Origin: Marinifilum sp. D714
GTDB taxonomy: Bacteria > Bacteroidota > Bacteroidia > Bacteroidales > Marinifilaceae
Direction of reading: 5' to 3'
NCBI RefSeq assembly: GCF_030851345.1
Contig: NZ_JALPNU010000023.1
Span: forward strand, 1-61,383
Length of the DNA: 61,383 nucleotides
The first letter of the stretch is position 1. Each line of letters opens with the position of its first letter. The notes beneath the pieces were generated by a model. The model made no database searches. It was not told the DNA's origin and saw only the letters and a program-made list of their open reading frames with translations. Of this stretch, positions 7,695-17,962 are shown one piece after another. Both the position numbers and the translations under genes were made by a program.

Positions 7695-8157
7695 TTTGGT
7701 TTAAGTTTAGTTAATATCTTAAAAATCAATAGATAAAGTAAGTTACGGAAATTTGAGGAGCTTGTAAAGGGGCTTCTTTTTGAATGTGGAATTGCCTATT
7801 AATGTGAATGGCATTTTTTAAGCAGATGTTTCTTTGTCGTGAATGAACCTAAAAAGTAGGGTAATCCCTATGTCAGTAATGGGGATGCCCCTGTTTTAAG
7901 GACTTTCTTTTTCATATACTTTCATCAAGTCAAAAATTCAAAGGAATAAGAACAAAACTATTGATGTAAAAAAGATCTGTAAGTCTTGTATTTGCTGGCC
8001 TTTTCAAATGTTCTTGATAAGCAAGAAGATGTGTCTTGTTTTGGCTTCGGATGACTTAATCCTATAAATTTTATACAGAAAGAATATCTGTTGGTGAATT
8101 TGATCTTGTCCGATAGTTAATGATGACATGAAGTGTGCAACTATAAACTAATACATT
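7695..8157. other. Divergent intergenic region before the V-ATPase operon
   Basis: No gene is seen. Two short palindromes lie close together: TAGGG-TAAT-CCCTA at 7857-7870 and GGGG-ATG-CCCC at 7881-7891. They could be operators or part of an RNA leader. A candidate promoter for the ATPase operon is listed separately. Confidence 0.4.
8040..8072 (+). promoter_or_regulatory. Candidate promoter of the V-ATPase operon
   Basis: TTTG (8040-8043), a 21-base spacer and TAAATTTT (8065-8072) match the Bacteroidota promoter TTTG/TAnnTTTG with one mismatch in the -7 box. The transcript would have a leader of about 80 bases before the first gene. Confidence 0.4.
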
Positions 8158-8775
8158 ATGAGTACAAACGATAAAATAAAGCAATTAACAGATAAGATTT
8201 ATCTGGAAGGTATTGAGGAGGCAAAGAAAGAAGCAGAGGTAATTATCAGCAAAGCAAAAAAGGAAGCTGAGGAAATTATTGCATCTGCAAAAAAGATGGA
8301 AACAGAGCTTAGCAAGCAAATGCAAGAGAAAGCATCAGAAGTAAGAAAGAATACAGAATCGGAATTAAAATTAGCCGCTCGACAATTTACAAGCTCTTTG
8401 AAGCATCAAATCTCAAATGAAATTGTAAATGCCCAGGTTGATACTACGGTACAGGAGGCATTTAAGGATAAAGATTTTGTGCAAAATATGATTCTTAGCA
8501 TGCTTAACAAATGGAATCCCGAAAGTGCAGAATCAATGAGCGTTAATCTATTGCTTTCTAAGGAGGATGAAGCCGACTTGACTAAGTTTTTTAATGAGAA
8601 AGCAAAAGAGATATTAAATGCCGGTTTGGAAATCAACTTTATACCAACCATAAAAAAAGGATTTAAGATTGCACCTAAAGACAGTAGTTACCACATTAAC
8701 TTCACTGATGAGAGTTTTGAAAACTACTTTAAAAGCTATTTGAAAGACAAGACCAAGAAGTTGATTTTTGACTAA
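8158..8775 (+). CDS. atpE: V-type ATP synthase subunit E
   Basis: First gene of the ATPase operon. The 205-residue protein has the form of a peripheral-stalk E subunit: a long N-terminal helix rich in Ala, Lys and Glu (about residues 14-75, with KKEAEVIISKAKKEAEEIIA) followed by a globular C-terminal domain. E subunits, with G, form the stator stalks that hold the catalytic head against the membrane subunit I. No separate G or F gene is seen in this operon, as in other Bacteroidota V-ATPase clusters. Confidence 0.85.
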   Translation: MSTNDKIKQLTDKIYLEGIEEAKKEAEVIISKAKKEAEEIIASAKKMETELSKQMQEKASEVRKNTESELKLAARQFTSSLKHQISNEIVNAQVDTTVQEAFKDKDFVQNMILSMLNKWNPESAESMSVNLLLSKEDEADLTKFFNEKAKEILNAGLEINFIPTIKKGFKIAPKDSSYHINFTDESFENYFKSYLKDKTKKLIFD

Positions 8776-8789
8776 TCTGTAGGAGTAGA

Positions 8790-9668
8790 ATGTATATGGA
8801 TTTTACATTATTTAAAAGAAATTACTACTGCTTGATATCTGGACTTCCTGATTTGGTTCTTGAAAGAAAAAAGGCAGGGGATGGTGATTTAAGTCTGCAG
8901 TTTAAAAATGAAATTACTGAACAGCTTCATTCAAAGGATTATGAATTAGCGAAATTGTTGTACTTGCAATACGACAATAAAAACTTCCAGAATCTGCTTT
9001 CTAATGAAGAGGATGAATTTATTCCACTAGGGAATTATACTCATGAATATTTAGAGCAGCAGATCAATGAGCCTACAAGTCTGCTTGACTACATGCGTGA
9101 TTTGCTTAAAGAATTCAATAAAGAGATTGATCAGGAAAATGATTTGAATAAGCTACAGGAATTCTATTATGAGTATGTATTGAAGACGAAGAACAAATTT
9201 CTGAAAGAGTGGTTTCTGTTTGATCTGAATATGAAAAATATTCTAACGGCTGTGAATTGTAAAAAGTACAATTACGAACTAAGGAAACATTTGATTTCAA
9301 CTACTTATAATCAATCAGTTCTTGCATATCTTCTTACAGATTATTCAAATTCAGAAGATTTGTTGGAGCATGTTCCATATGCTGATGAAATCCTTCAGAT
9401 TGCTGAATCTGACATGGACATCACGGCAAAGGAGAAGGAGCTGGATTTAATCAGATGGAAGTTTCTGGATGAGCAAACACTGTTCAATTACTTTACAATT
9501 GAGAATATACTTGCCTATATCATCAAATGTGAGATGGTTGATCGTTGGATGAAAATTGATGATGAATCAGGCAAGGAGCTGTTTACCAAATTGATTCATA
9601 ATCTTAAAAGTAGTTATGAATTCTCCGATGAGTTTAGCTTGAGAAATAGTAGAACAGCTGAGAATTAG
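8790..9668 (+). CDS. DUF2764 family protein, C-subunit-like V-ATPase component
   Basis: This 292-residue soluble, helix-rich protein begins MYMDFTLFKRNYYCLISGLPDL, which is the typical start of DUF2764. Members occur between the E and A genes in V-ATPase operons of Bacteroidota, chlamydiae and spirochaetes. Position and size suggest that they replace subunit C, which joins the rotor to the membrane ring; this is inference. The gene starts 14 bases after atpE and ends 25 bases before atpA. The ATG at 8796 is an alternative start. Confidence 0.75.
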   Translation: MYMDFTLFKRNYYCLISGLPDLVLERKKAGDGDLSLQFKNEITEQLHSKDYELAKLLYLQYDNKNFQNLLSNEEDEFIPLGNYTHEYLEQQINEPTSLLDYMRDLLKEFNKEIDQENDLNKLQEFYYEYVLKTKNKFLKEWFLFDLNMKNILTAVNCKKYNYELRKHLISTTYNQSVLAYLLTDYSNSEDLLEHVPYADEILQIAESDMDITAKEKELDLIRWKFLDEQTLFNYFTIENILAYIIKCEMVDRWMKIDDESGKELFTKLIHNLKSSYEFSDEFSLRNSRTAEN

Positions 9669-9693
9669 AAAGGTTTAAAAAATACAACTTACA

Positions 9694-11454
9694 ATGAATA
9701 CAAAAGGAAAGGTGGTTGGAATTATTGCCAATCTTGTGACTGTTAAGGTTGATGGACCAGTTTCGCAAAACGAGATTTGCTATATCCATACAAACGAAGT
9801 AAAACTAATGGCAGAGGTCATTAGAATCAGTAAGGAAAATACATATATACAGGTTTTTGAAAGCACCAGGGGACTTAAACCTGGAACCGAGGTGGTTTTT
9901 ACCGGCCATATGCTGGAAGCAACTCTTGGACCGGGAATCCTATCAAAAATATATGATGGATTGCAGCACGATTTGAATAAAATGGAAGGTGTAATGCTAC
10001 AAAAGGGAGATTACACTTCTGCTTTGGATGATGATAAACTTTGGGAATTTACTCCCATTGCAAAGGAAGGTGATGCTGTTGTTGCTGCTTCATGGTTGGG
10101 TGAAGTTAAGGAAAACTGGATGCCTCATAAAATAATGGTTCCCTTTAAGCTTGAAGGCTCTTATACTGTAAAAAGCATTGTAGCAAAAGGGGAATACAAA
10201 ATAAATGATACCATTGCAGTTTTGCTAGACGCAGATGGGAATGAGATTCCGGTTTGTATGGTTCAGAAATGGCCCGTGAAATTGCCTATTAAATCTTATA
10301 GCGAAAAACCGCGTCCTTTCAAATTGATGGAAACAGGAGTTCGTGTAATCGATAGTTTAAATCCAATTGTAGAAGGTGGTACAGGTTTTATTCCAGGTCC
10401 CTTTGGAACAGGAAAAACTGTATTGCAGCATGCCCTTTCGAAACAAGCTGATGCTGATATGATTATTGTTGCAGCTTGTGGTGAACGTGCGAATGAGGTG
10501 GTAGAGATTTTTGCTGAATTCCCGGAATTAGAGGATCCAAGGTCTGGACGAAAGTTAATGGAGCGAACAACCATTATTGCAAATACTTCGAATATGCCAG
10601 TTGCGGCTCGTGAAGCTTCTGTTTATACAGCAATGACCATTGCAGAGTATTATCGTTCCATGGGTTTAAAAATACTTTTACTTGCTGACTCTACTTCTCG
10701 TTGGGCTCAGGCCTTACGTGAAATGTCGAACAGGATGGAAGAATTGCCTGGCCCGGATGCGTTCCCAATGGATTTGCCTGCAATTATTTCTAATTTCTAT
10801 GCGCGTGCAGGTTTCGTATTCTTGAACAATGGAAATTCTGGTTCAGTAACATTTGTAGGAACGGTTTCGCCTGCTGGTGGTAACCTGAAAGAACCTGTGA
10901 CCGAATCAACTAAAAAAGCAGCAAGATGTTTTTATGCTCTTTCACAGGAGAGAGCTGACAGAAAAAGATATCCGGCAATTGATGCTGTTGATAGTTACTC
11001 AAAATATATTGAATACCCGGAATTACAGGATTTTATAAAGGAGAATGTTTCTCCGGAGTGGGTTGATAATATACTTCTGGCTAAGAATATTTTGATTAAG
11101 GGGAGAGAAGCTTATGAGCAGATCAATATTCTTGGTGATGATGGTGTGCCAGTTGATTACCATGAAGAGTTCTGGAAATCAGAAGTGATCGACTTTGTGA
11201 TTCTACAGCAAGATGCATTTGATAAGATTGATGCTTCTTCTTCAATAGAAAGACAGCAGTATATGATGAAGAAAGTTCTTGGAGTATACCATGCAAAATT
11301 CAATTTTGAGACCTTCGAAGAAGTTAATCCATACTTCAAGAGAATCATCAATGTTTGCAAACAGATGAACTACTCTGAATTTAAATCAGAATCATTTCAG
11401 AAATCCGAAAAAGAGCTTGAGGAAATCATCAGCGAGAAGATCATGATGAACTAA
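9694..11454 (+). CDS. atpA: V-type ATP synthase catalytic subunit A
   Basis: This is the catalytic ATP-binding subunit of the head. The P-loop GPFGTGKT lies at residues 235-242. The long 'non-homologous region' typical of A subunits lies between the N-terminal beta barrel and the P-loop (about residues 110-200). Further A-subunit signatures are ACGERANEVVEIF and LLADSTSRWAQALREMSNRM. The length (586 aa) is normal. It alternates with subunit B in the A3B3 ring. Confidence 0.97.
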   Translation: MNTKGKVVGIIANLVTVKVDGPVSQNEICYIHTNEVKLMAEVIRISKENTYIQVFESTRGLKPGTEVVFTGHMLEATLGPGILSKIYDGLQHDLNKMEGVMLQKGDYTSALDDDKLWEFTPIAKEGDAVVAASWLGEVKENWMPHKIMVPFKLEGSYTVKSIVAKGEYKINDTIAVLLDADGNEIPVCMVQKWPVKLPIKSYSEKPRPFKLMETGVRVIDSLNPIVEGGTGFIPGPFGTGKTVLQHALSKQADADMIIVAACGERANEVVEIFAEFPELEDPRSGRKLMERTTIIANTSNMPVAAREASVYTAMTIAEYYRSMGLKILLLADSTSRWAQALREMSNRMEELPGPDAFPMDLPAIISNFYARAGFVFLNNGNSGSVTFVGTVSPAGGNLKEPVTESTKKAARCFYALSQERADRKRYPAIDAVDSYSKYIEYPELQDFIKENVSPEWVDNILLAKNILIKGREAYEQINILGDDGVPVDYHEEFWKSEVIDFVILQQDAFDKIDASSSIERQQYMMKKVLGVYHAKFNFETFEEVNPYFKRIINVCKQMNYSEFKSESFQKSEKELEEIISEKIMMN

Positions 11455-11489
11455 TTAAGGTTGTGAATAAGTAACAATAATACAAGAAA

Positions 11490-12818
11490 ATGGGAACAAC
11501 AGCATTTCAAAAAATACACACAAAAATTGAACACATTACGAAAGCAACTTGTTCGTTACGCGCAGAAGGTGTTGGGTACGAGGAAATGGCTTCGGTTGAT
11601 GGTCGGTTGGCTCAGGTAGTTAAAATTGAAGGTGATTTAATCACACTACAGATTTTTTCGGGAACGGAAGGAATTTCAACGGATGCAGAAGTTATATTTT
11701 TAGGGCATGCACCCAAATTAACCGTAGGAGAGGAATTGAGTGGAAGATTCTTTAATGCATACGGAGAACCAATAGACGGTGGCCCTGATGTTGATGGTAA
11801 AGAAATTGAAATTGGTGGCCCTTCGGTTAATCCGGTTAGAAGAGAGCAGCCATCAGAATTGATTGCTACAGGAATTGCAGGTATCGACTTGAATAATACA
11901 TTGGTAACAGGACAGAAGATTCCATTCTTTGCAGATCCTGATCAGCCTTTTAATCAAGTTATGGCAATGGTAGCTTTGCGTGCCAAAGCGGATAAGATTG
12001 TACTTGGAGGTATGGGGCTAACCAATGATGATTACCTGTTCTTCAAGAATGTTTTTGAAAATGCAGGAGCACTGGATCGAATCACAAGTTTTGTGAATAC
12101 CACTGATGATCCACCTGTAGAGCGCTTATTGGTGCCGGACATGGCCTTAACTGCTGCTGAATATTTTGCAGTTGAAGAAAACAAGAATGTACTGGTACTC
12201 TTAACGGATATGACACTTTATGCAGATGCTTTAAGTATCGTATCCAACCGAATGGACCAAATTCCATCAAAGGATAGTATGCCTGGTTCGCTTTATAGTG
12301 ACTTGGCAAGATTGTACGAGAAAGCAGTGCAATTTCCTGAGGGAGGTTCCATTACCATTATTGCAGTAACTACCTTATCAGGCGGTGATATTACTCATGC
12401 AATTCCTGATAATACGGGATATATTACTGAAGGACAATTGTTCTTGAGAAGAGATACGGATATTGGAAAGGTAATCATTGATCCGTTCCGAAGCTTGTCA
12501 AGATTAAAGCAACTTGTTATTGGAAAAAAGACAAGAGAAGATCATCCTCAGGTAATGAATGCATCCATTCGTTTATATGCCGATGCCGCTAATGCAAAAA
12601 CAAAGTTGGAAAATGGTTTTGACTTAACGGATTATGATGAGAGAACCATCAAGTTTGCAAAGAATTATTCAGAGAAACTCTTGGCTATAGATATTAACAT
12701 TGATATAGACGAAATGACCAATACAGCATGGGATCTTTTAAACAGTCATTTTTCTGTTTCGGAGATTGGTATTAAAGCTGAGTTGGTAGAAAAATACGGA
12801 AATAGAAATGGCAATTAA
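11490..12818 (+). CDS. atpB: V-type ATP synthase subunit B
   Basis: This is the non-catalytic nucleotide-binding subunit of the A3B3 ring, 442 residues. It lacks a true P-loop (GQKIPFFADPD lies at that place), as expected for B. It contains VLLTDMTLYADALSIVSNRM and the PGSLYSDLARLYEKA segment. Its stop codon overlaps the start of atpD by 11 bases, so the two are probably translationally coupled. Confidence 0.96.
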   Translation: MGTTAFQKIHTKIEHITKATCSLRAEGVGYEEMASVDGRLAQVVKIEGDLITLQIFSGTEGISTDAEVIFLGHAPKLTVGEELSGRFFNAYGEPIDGGPDVDGKEIEIGGPSVNPVRREQPSELIATGIAGIDLNNTLVTGQKIPFFADPDQPFNQVMAMVALRAKADKIVLGGMGLTNDDYLFFKNVFENAGALDRITSFVNTTDDPPVERLLVPDMALTAAEYFAVEENKNVLVLLTDMTLYADALSIVSNRMDQIPSKDSMPGSLYSDLARLYEKAVQFPEGGSITIIAVTTLSGGDITHAIPDNTGYITEGQLFLRRDTDIGKVIIDPFRSLSRLKQLVIGKKTREDHPQVMNASIRLYADAANAKTKLENGFDLTDYDERTIKFAKNYSEKLLAIDINIDIDEMTNTAWDLLNSHFSVSEIGIKAELVEKYGNRNGN

Positions 12819-13410
12819 ATTTCAATACAATAAAACAGCTCTCCAAGGTCTTAATAAGCAACTTAAAATGAGAGAGAAGGCTCTTCCTGTGATAAAAAAC
12901 AAGGAAACAGCCTTGCGTATTGAGGTGAAAAGAGCAAAAGCAAAGGTTAAAGATTTGGATGAGCAACTGTTGCATAAAATGGACGCTTACTCCATATCTC
13001 CAGGAATTTGGAACGAGTTCAATTCCAATTTGATTTCGATTGCAGATATCAAAACAAGTACAAAAAAAATAGCTGGGGTTAAAACTCCTGTTCTAGAGAA
13101 AGTAGATTTTCATATCGAGGATTACAGCTTGTTTGAAAACCCAAAGTGGTATGCCGAAGGAATCTGCATTCTTAAGAAACTAGGTGAAATTGTCTTGGAG
13201 CGAGAGTTTTATAATCGGAAAATGGAGCTGCTGAACTATGCCAGAAGAAAAACTACTCAGAAAGTTAATCTTTACGAAAAGGTTCAAATTCCTGGTTATA
13301 ATGATGCAATCAGAAAGATAAAACGATTTTTGGAGGATGAGGAAAACCTTTCAAAATCTTCGCAGAAAATAGTTAAGAATCGTCAACAAAAACAGGAGGC
13401 TGAATCATGA
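12808..13410 (+). CDS. atpD: V-type ATP synthase subunit D
   Basis: This is the central rotor shaft. The 200-residue protein has two long basic helices at its ends (about 5-65 and 120-195) that form the coiled coil inside the A3B3 ring. The start overlaps the end of atpB and the stop overlaps the start of atpI by 4 bases (ATGA), which shows tight coupling. Confidence 0.92.
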   Translation: MAIKFQYNKTALQGLNKQLKMREKALPVIKNKETALRIEVKRAKAKVKDLDEQLLHKMDAYSISPGIWNEFNSNLISIADIKTSTKKIAGVKTPVLEKVDFHIEDYSLFENPKWYAEGICILKKLGEIVLEREFYNRKMELLNYARRKTTQKVNLYEKVQIPGYNDAIRKIKRFLEDEENLSKSSQKIVKNRQQKQEAES

Positions 13411-15203
13411 TTGTTCCAATGCAAAAATACTCATTCCTTATTTATCACAAGGAATACAAAGATTTCTTGAAGGAACTGCAGGAGCTTGGAGTACTGCATG
13501 TAGTTGAAAAGGATAATATTAAAAAGGCAGAAGACGATGTAAAGCATCAATTCTTATCTGATATTGATTTTTTGATTCAATTCCTGCAAAAAAGAGAAAT
13601 AGCTCAAGGAGTTGATTCCAACAATAAAGATGTACTTAAACTTGTTGAGGATGTAAAGCAGAAACAAAAGGATTTGGCTGCATTGCAACAAGAAATGGAT
13701 GCTGCATATAAAGAGCTTGAAATTGCAAAACCATGGGGTGAATTTTCTATTGAGAGCATTCAAAAACTTAAGGAGCAGGATATTTACCTCAGATTTTTCA
13801 TCGGATCCAAAAAGAAGTTCGAGGAGTTACTTCAAAGTAATCTTCCGGTAGAATTGATTTCTGAAAACAATGGTAAGGTTTACTTTATTCTTGTGCAGGA
13901 AGGAGTCGAGGAAATTTCAATTGATGCTGAAGAGGTGAATATTCCTGGTTTAGGGATGACTGAAATAGAGAATACCATTAAGGAATTGGAATGCAAAATT
14001 GATCAAATCAATGAAGCTTTTGATACCTATGCAGCAAGTTCTATTCCTCTTCTTGAAAAGAGTAAACAGGAGAATCTTCAATTGTTAAAAATCAATGAAG
14101 TAGTAAGTAATACATCTTTCGAGCTTGAAGAAAAATTAATGGTGCTGGAAGGTTGGGTTCCGGAAACATGCAAGACCGAGGTTGATGAATTTATTAAGAG
14201 AACAAAGGTCTTGCATTATATAGATCAGGCAAGTTTAAAAGATAAAGTTCCAATACTATTAAAGAACAATCGCTTTAGTAAATTATTTGAGCCGGTAGGT
14301 GCAATGTTTTCTTTGCCATCCTATTCAGAATTGGATTTAACTGTATTTTTTGCACCATTCTTTATGTTGTTTTTTGGGTTTTGCCTGGGAGATGCAGGTT
14401 ATGGACTTTTGTTTGTAATTGGTGCAGGATTATACAAGTTCAAAGCAAAGAATGAGATAAAACCATTTTTGTCTTTGATTCAGTTATTGGGTGTTGCTAC
14501 AATTGTTTTTGGAGCAATTTCAGGAACCTTATTTGGAGTCAACTTAATAGAAACAGAAATACCGGTAATTGCAGAATACAAATCATTATTTCTGAATCCT
14601 GATAAAATGTTTAATCTGGCACTTCTGCTGGGTGGAATACAAATCATTTACGGATTATTCATTAAGGCAGCGAATCAGATCAAACAATATGGATTTGTTT
14701 ATTCTTTAGCAACTTTTGGATGGTTAATCACCATTCTGGGAGGAACAATTTATGCTGTTTTGACCAGTACAGGCATCATACCTGAGAATAGTGTGCTCTT
14801 GTACTCTATTTTATCGATAGGAGGCTTTTTTATCTTGTTTTTTAGTGATCCGGAAGTAAATGTATTTTCAAGAATTGGAAAGGGAGTTTGGGATGTATAC
14901 TCAACGGTAACAGGCATTTTTGGAGATCTTTTGTCGTATATCAGGCTTTTTGCATTAGGATTATCAAGTGCGATTCTTGGTTTTGTGATTAATGATATTG
15001 CGATGCAAATTTTAGGATCGTCTAAAATTTTAGGACCTGTGTTCTTTGTCATTTTCCTATTGATAGGCCATACTTTAAACATACTGATTTCCTCGCTTGG
15101 ATCATTTGTTCACCCAATGCGATTAACATTTGTAGAATTCTATAAGAATGCAGGATTTCAGGGTGGTGGTGAAGGGTATAAACCCTTTTCAAATAAACTG
15201 TAA
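13407..15203 (+). CDS. atpI: V-type ATP synthase subunit I
   Basis: This membrane stator carries the ion half-channels. The cytoplasmic N-terminal half (to about residue 300) has coiled coils that bind the peripheral stalks. The C-terminal half has seven or eight membrane segments, starting with FFAPFFMLFFGFCLGDAGYG. Near the end, GDLLSYIRLFALGLSSA contains the conserved Arg that interacts with the K-ring, followed by the typical C-terminal part SFVHPMRLTFVEFYKN. The length of 598 aa is normal. Confidence 0.95.
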   Translation: MIVPMQKYSFLIYHKEYKDFLKELQELGVLHVVEKDNIKKAEDDVKHQFLSDIDFLIQFLQKREIAQGVDSNNKDVLKLVEDVKQKQKDLAALQQEMDAAYKELEIAKPWGEFSIESIQKLKEQDIYLRFFIGSKKKFEELLQSNLPVELISENNGKVYFILVQEGVEEISIDAEEVNIPGLGMTEIENTIKELECKIDQINEAFDTYAASSIPLLEKSKQENLQLLKINEVVSNTSFELEEKLMVLEGWVPETCKTEVDEFIKRTKVLHYIDQASLKDKVPILLKNNRFSKLFEPVGAMFSLPSYSELDLTVFFAPFFMLFFGFCLGDAGYGLLFVIGAGLYKFKAKNEIKPFLSLIQLLGVATIVFGAISGTLFGVNLIETEIPVIAEYKSLFLNPDKMFNLALLLGGIQIIYGLFIKAANQIKQYGFVYSLATFGWLITILGGTIYAVLTSTGIIPENSVLLYSILSIGGFFILFFSDPEVNVFSRIGKGVWDVYSTVTGIFGDLLSYIRLFALGLSSAILGFVINDIAMQILGSSKILGPVFFVIFLLIGHTLNILISSLGSFVHPMRLTFVEFYKNAGFQGGGEGYKPFSNKL

Positions 15204-15228
15204 CAATCAAAATTAAAACGAATAATAA

Positions 15229-15711
<483 letters not shown>

Positions 15712-15781
15712 TCAAGTTTTACACAATAATATTCAGGCATTAATTTTTGGATCATTTAATTAACGCGCATATGCCTGTTGT

Positions 15782-15805
15782 GAGCCCGGACTATCATCCG
15801 GGCTC
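15782..15805 (+). terminator. Terminator of the V-ATPase operon
   Basis: GAGCCCGGA / TCCGGGCTC form a perfect 9-bp stem with a 6-base loop, followed by TTTAT. Confidence 0.8.
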
Positions 15806-15853
15806 TTTATATTATAGAACCTATCTTGATTTCATGCTAAGGATACAAAAAAA

Positions 15854-15873
15854 GAGACACCCAAAGGCATCTC
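15854..15873 (-). terminator. Terminator of the aro operon
   Basis: Read on the minus strand, GAGATGCC-TTTG-GGTGTCTC forms an 8-bp RNA stem (two G-U pairs), followed by seven T residues (15853-15847). It lies 73 bases after the stop of aroC. Confidence 0.8.
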
Positions 15874-15945
15874 TTTTCATTGATTGAAACATAGGTCTAT
15901 ATATAACATGCAGTGACCTATTGTACCAACAATTATGTATCGGTA

Positions 15946-16926
15946 TTATCTTCTAGCTTGATCGATCAGTTTTAAGTCTGCCAATGCAATGGCAGTAGCA
16001 GCTTCAATAATCACTGGGATGCGAAGTGCAATGCAGGCATCGTGACGACCTTCAATCAGCAGTTCTTCTACCTTTCCTTTGGCAAAGTTCATGGTGTTCT
16101 GAGTTTTCCCAATTGATGAGGTTGGTTTGATGGCTACGCGGAAAACCAATTCATTGCCATTGGTAATTCCACCATTGATACCACCTGCGTGATTGGTTTC
16201 TGTTTTTCCAGTTTCATCGATAAAGTTATCGTTGTGCTCCGAGCCTTTCATTTTAGCTGCTTCGAAACCCGAACCAAACTCAATACCCTTGGTTGCAGGA
16301 ATGGCAAATATCAGATGGGAAATCATTGATTCAACCGAATCGAAAAATGGTTCTCCATATCCTATTGGAAGATTGTTTGCTTTACACTCCACAATTCCTC
16401 CAATGGAATCATGTTCCAATAAAGCTTCCTCAATGGCAGCATCAAAATCGGTTCTACCACCTATTTCGGTAAGTTTGGCATCAATGCTAACATCTCCCAA
16501 TATCTTTTTCGCTACCACACCAGCTGCTACAATTCCCAGGGTAATTCTACCCGAAAAGTGACCGCCTCCTGTGTAGTCGTTGTTCTTTCCAAATTTATGC
16601 TGCGCCACAAAATCGGCATGTCCCGGACGTGGGCTATCCAATAAATTGCTGTAATCCTTCGATTGGGTATTCTTGTTTCTAAACAGGATAATGATTGGAG
16701 CTCCCGTTGTTTTGCCTTCAAAAGTTCCACTTAAAATGGCTGGTAAATCCTTCTCTATACGTGGTGTTGTTCCTCTTGCTCCAGATTTTCTGCGACCTAA
16801 ATCGTGCATTAAATCTTCTTCTGTAAGAGGAATTCCTGCCGGACAACCGTCAATGGTAATTCCAACTCCTTTACCATGTGATTCACCAAATATGCTTAAT
16901 CTGAATATTCTTCCGAAATTGTTCAT
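15946..16926 (-). CDS. aroC: Chorismate synthase
   Basis: This enzyme converts 5-enolpyruvylshikimate 3-phosphate to chorismate with reduced FMN, the last step of the shikimate pathway. The start is typical (FGRIFRLSIFGESHGKGVGITIDGCP is split here as the SIFGESHGKG motif followed by IDGCPAG). Also present are GRRKSGARGTTPRIEKD, GHADF, YTGGGHFSGRIT and GRHDACIALR. At 326 residues it is a short but complete version. It is the last gene of the aro operon. Confidence 0.95.
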   Translation of the reverse strand: MNNFGRIFRLSIFGESHGKGVGITIDGCPAGIPLTEEDLMHDLGRRKSGARGTTPRIEKDLPAILSGTFEGKTTGAPIIILFRNKNTQSKDYSNLLDSPRPGHADFVAQHKFGKNNDYTGGGHFSGRITLGIVAAGVVAKKILGDVSIDAKLTEIGGRTDFDAAIEEALLEHDSIGGIVECKANNLPIGYGEPFFDSVESMISHLIFAIPATKGIEFGSGFEAAKMKGSEHNDNFIDETGKTETNHAGGINGGITNGNELVFRVAIKPTSSIGKTQNTMNFAKGKVEELLIEGRHDACIALRIPVIIEAATAIALADLKLIDQARR

Positions 16927-16954
16927 GTTCTATGCTTCTTATGCTATGTGTGCT

Positions 16955-17503
16955 CTAAATTAATGTTTTTGTCATGATAACATTGTCAATATATTCGCCA
17001 TCATGTGTTTTTATGAATTTTTCTTGCCTACCACTTTCTTCAAAACCAAATTTGCGGTACATGTGTAAGCCTAATAAGTTGGATCCAAATGCTTGTAGCC
17101 ATAAAAGTTCAATTTCCTGATTTCTTTCGTAGCAATCAATCATTTTCTGAAACAGAAGAGAACCGACGCCATTGTTTTGCCAAGCTTCATGAACACCCAT
17201 GCCAATGTATCCCGTATGCTTGAGCATGCTTCTTCTGCTGGATGTAACATCAATATTGCCAATAATTTCACCTTCATATTCCGCAATTAGCAATAAGCTG
17301 TTTGGAGCAGAATTTAGCTCATTAATCCAGTTTTCAATTTCTGTATCCGACTTATCAAATTCCTCTCTTGTAAAAGGAATGGTAACTCCATTAATATAGG
17401 AAAGAATACAATTTCTAAGTGAATGAGCATCCGAAATACTTGCCTCACGAAGTGTAGTTTCTTTGCCAGATTTGCTTGTGTGTATAGAAGGATCGACTTT
17501 CAT
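16955..17503 (-). CDS. GNAT-family N-acetyltransferase
   Basis: This 182-residue acetyltransferase has the acetyl-CoA binding motif in HTGYIGMGVHEAWQNNGVG and a C-terminal LGLHMYRKFGFEESGR segment. The N-terminal LREASISDAHSLRNCI is usual for the family. The substrate is unknown. It lies between aroC and the DUF523 gene with short gaps on both sides, so it is transcribed with the aro operon although no role in the pathway is evident. Confidence 0.8.
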   Translation of the reverse strand: MKVDPSIHTSKSGKETTLREASISDAHSLRNCILSYINGVTIPFTREEFDKSDTEIENWINELNSAPNSLLLIAEYEGEIIGNIDVTSSRRSMLKHTGYIGMGVHEAWQNNGVGSLLFQKMIDCYERNQEIELLWLQAFGSNLLGLHMYRKFGFEESGRQEKFIKTHDGEYIDNVIMTKTLI

Positions 17504-17518
17504 CGTTAGTGTATTATT

Positions 17519-17950
17519 TTATTCTTTAAAGTTCATTTCATTTTTGATTTCAACTCCTTGTTTCAACAATTGTTCTGCAGTTAGCCCATTTCCTTTGATT
17601 TTATTTCCTGTGAAACTGCCATCGTAAATCATTCCACATCCACAAGATGGACTATTGGCTTTTAAAATGGCTTGTTTACAGTCCAGGATTTTAGCAATCT
17701 CAGCTACCTTTTCAGCTCCTAGCAGGAATTGTGCTGTGCAATCAACTTGATCCTTTGTCATCACCTTTAATTGATTGTTCTCTTTCACAATTTCGCAAGG
17801 AGTTCGTGGGGTAGACAAGCCACCTAATTCTTCAGGACACAATGCAATGGCTTTTCCCGATAAAACCAGTTCTTTGATTTCAGCTACCAGGTTGTCATTG
17901 CCATCGTATCTGCATTTTACTCCTGCCAAACAGGAACTAACTATGATCAT
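17519..17950 (-). CDS. DUF523 family protein
   Basis: This 143-residue soluble protein has the family's conserved cysteine motifs: SSCLAGVKCRYDG at residues 5-17, ALCPEELGGL, and LKANSPSCG. DUF523 proteins have no established function; the cysteines suggest metal or cluster binding. It lies 12 bases downstream of aroA within the aro operon. The co-transcription may be incidental. Confidence 0.8.
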   Translation of the reverse strand: MIIVSSCLAGVKCRYDGNDNLVAEIKELVLSGKAIALCPEELGGLSTPRTPCEIVKENNQLKVMTKDQVDCTAQFLLGAEKVAEIAKILDCKQAILKANSPSCGCGMIYDGSFTGNKIKGNGLTAEQLLKQGVEIKNEMNFKE

Positions 17951-17962
17951 TGATATTGATTT

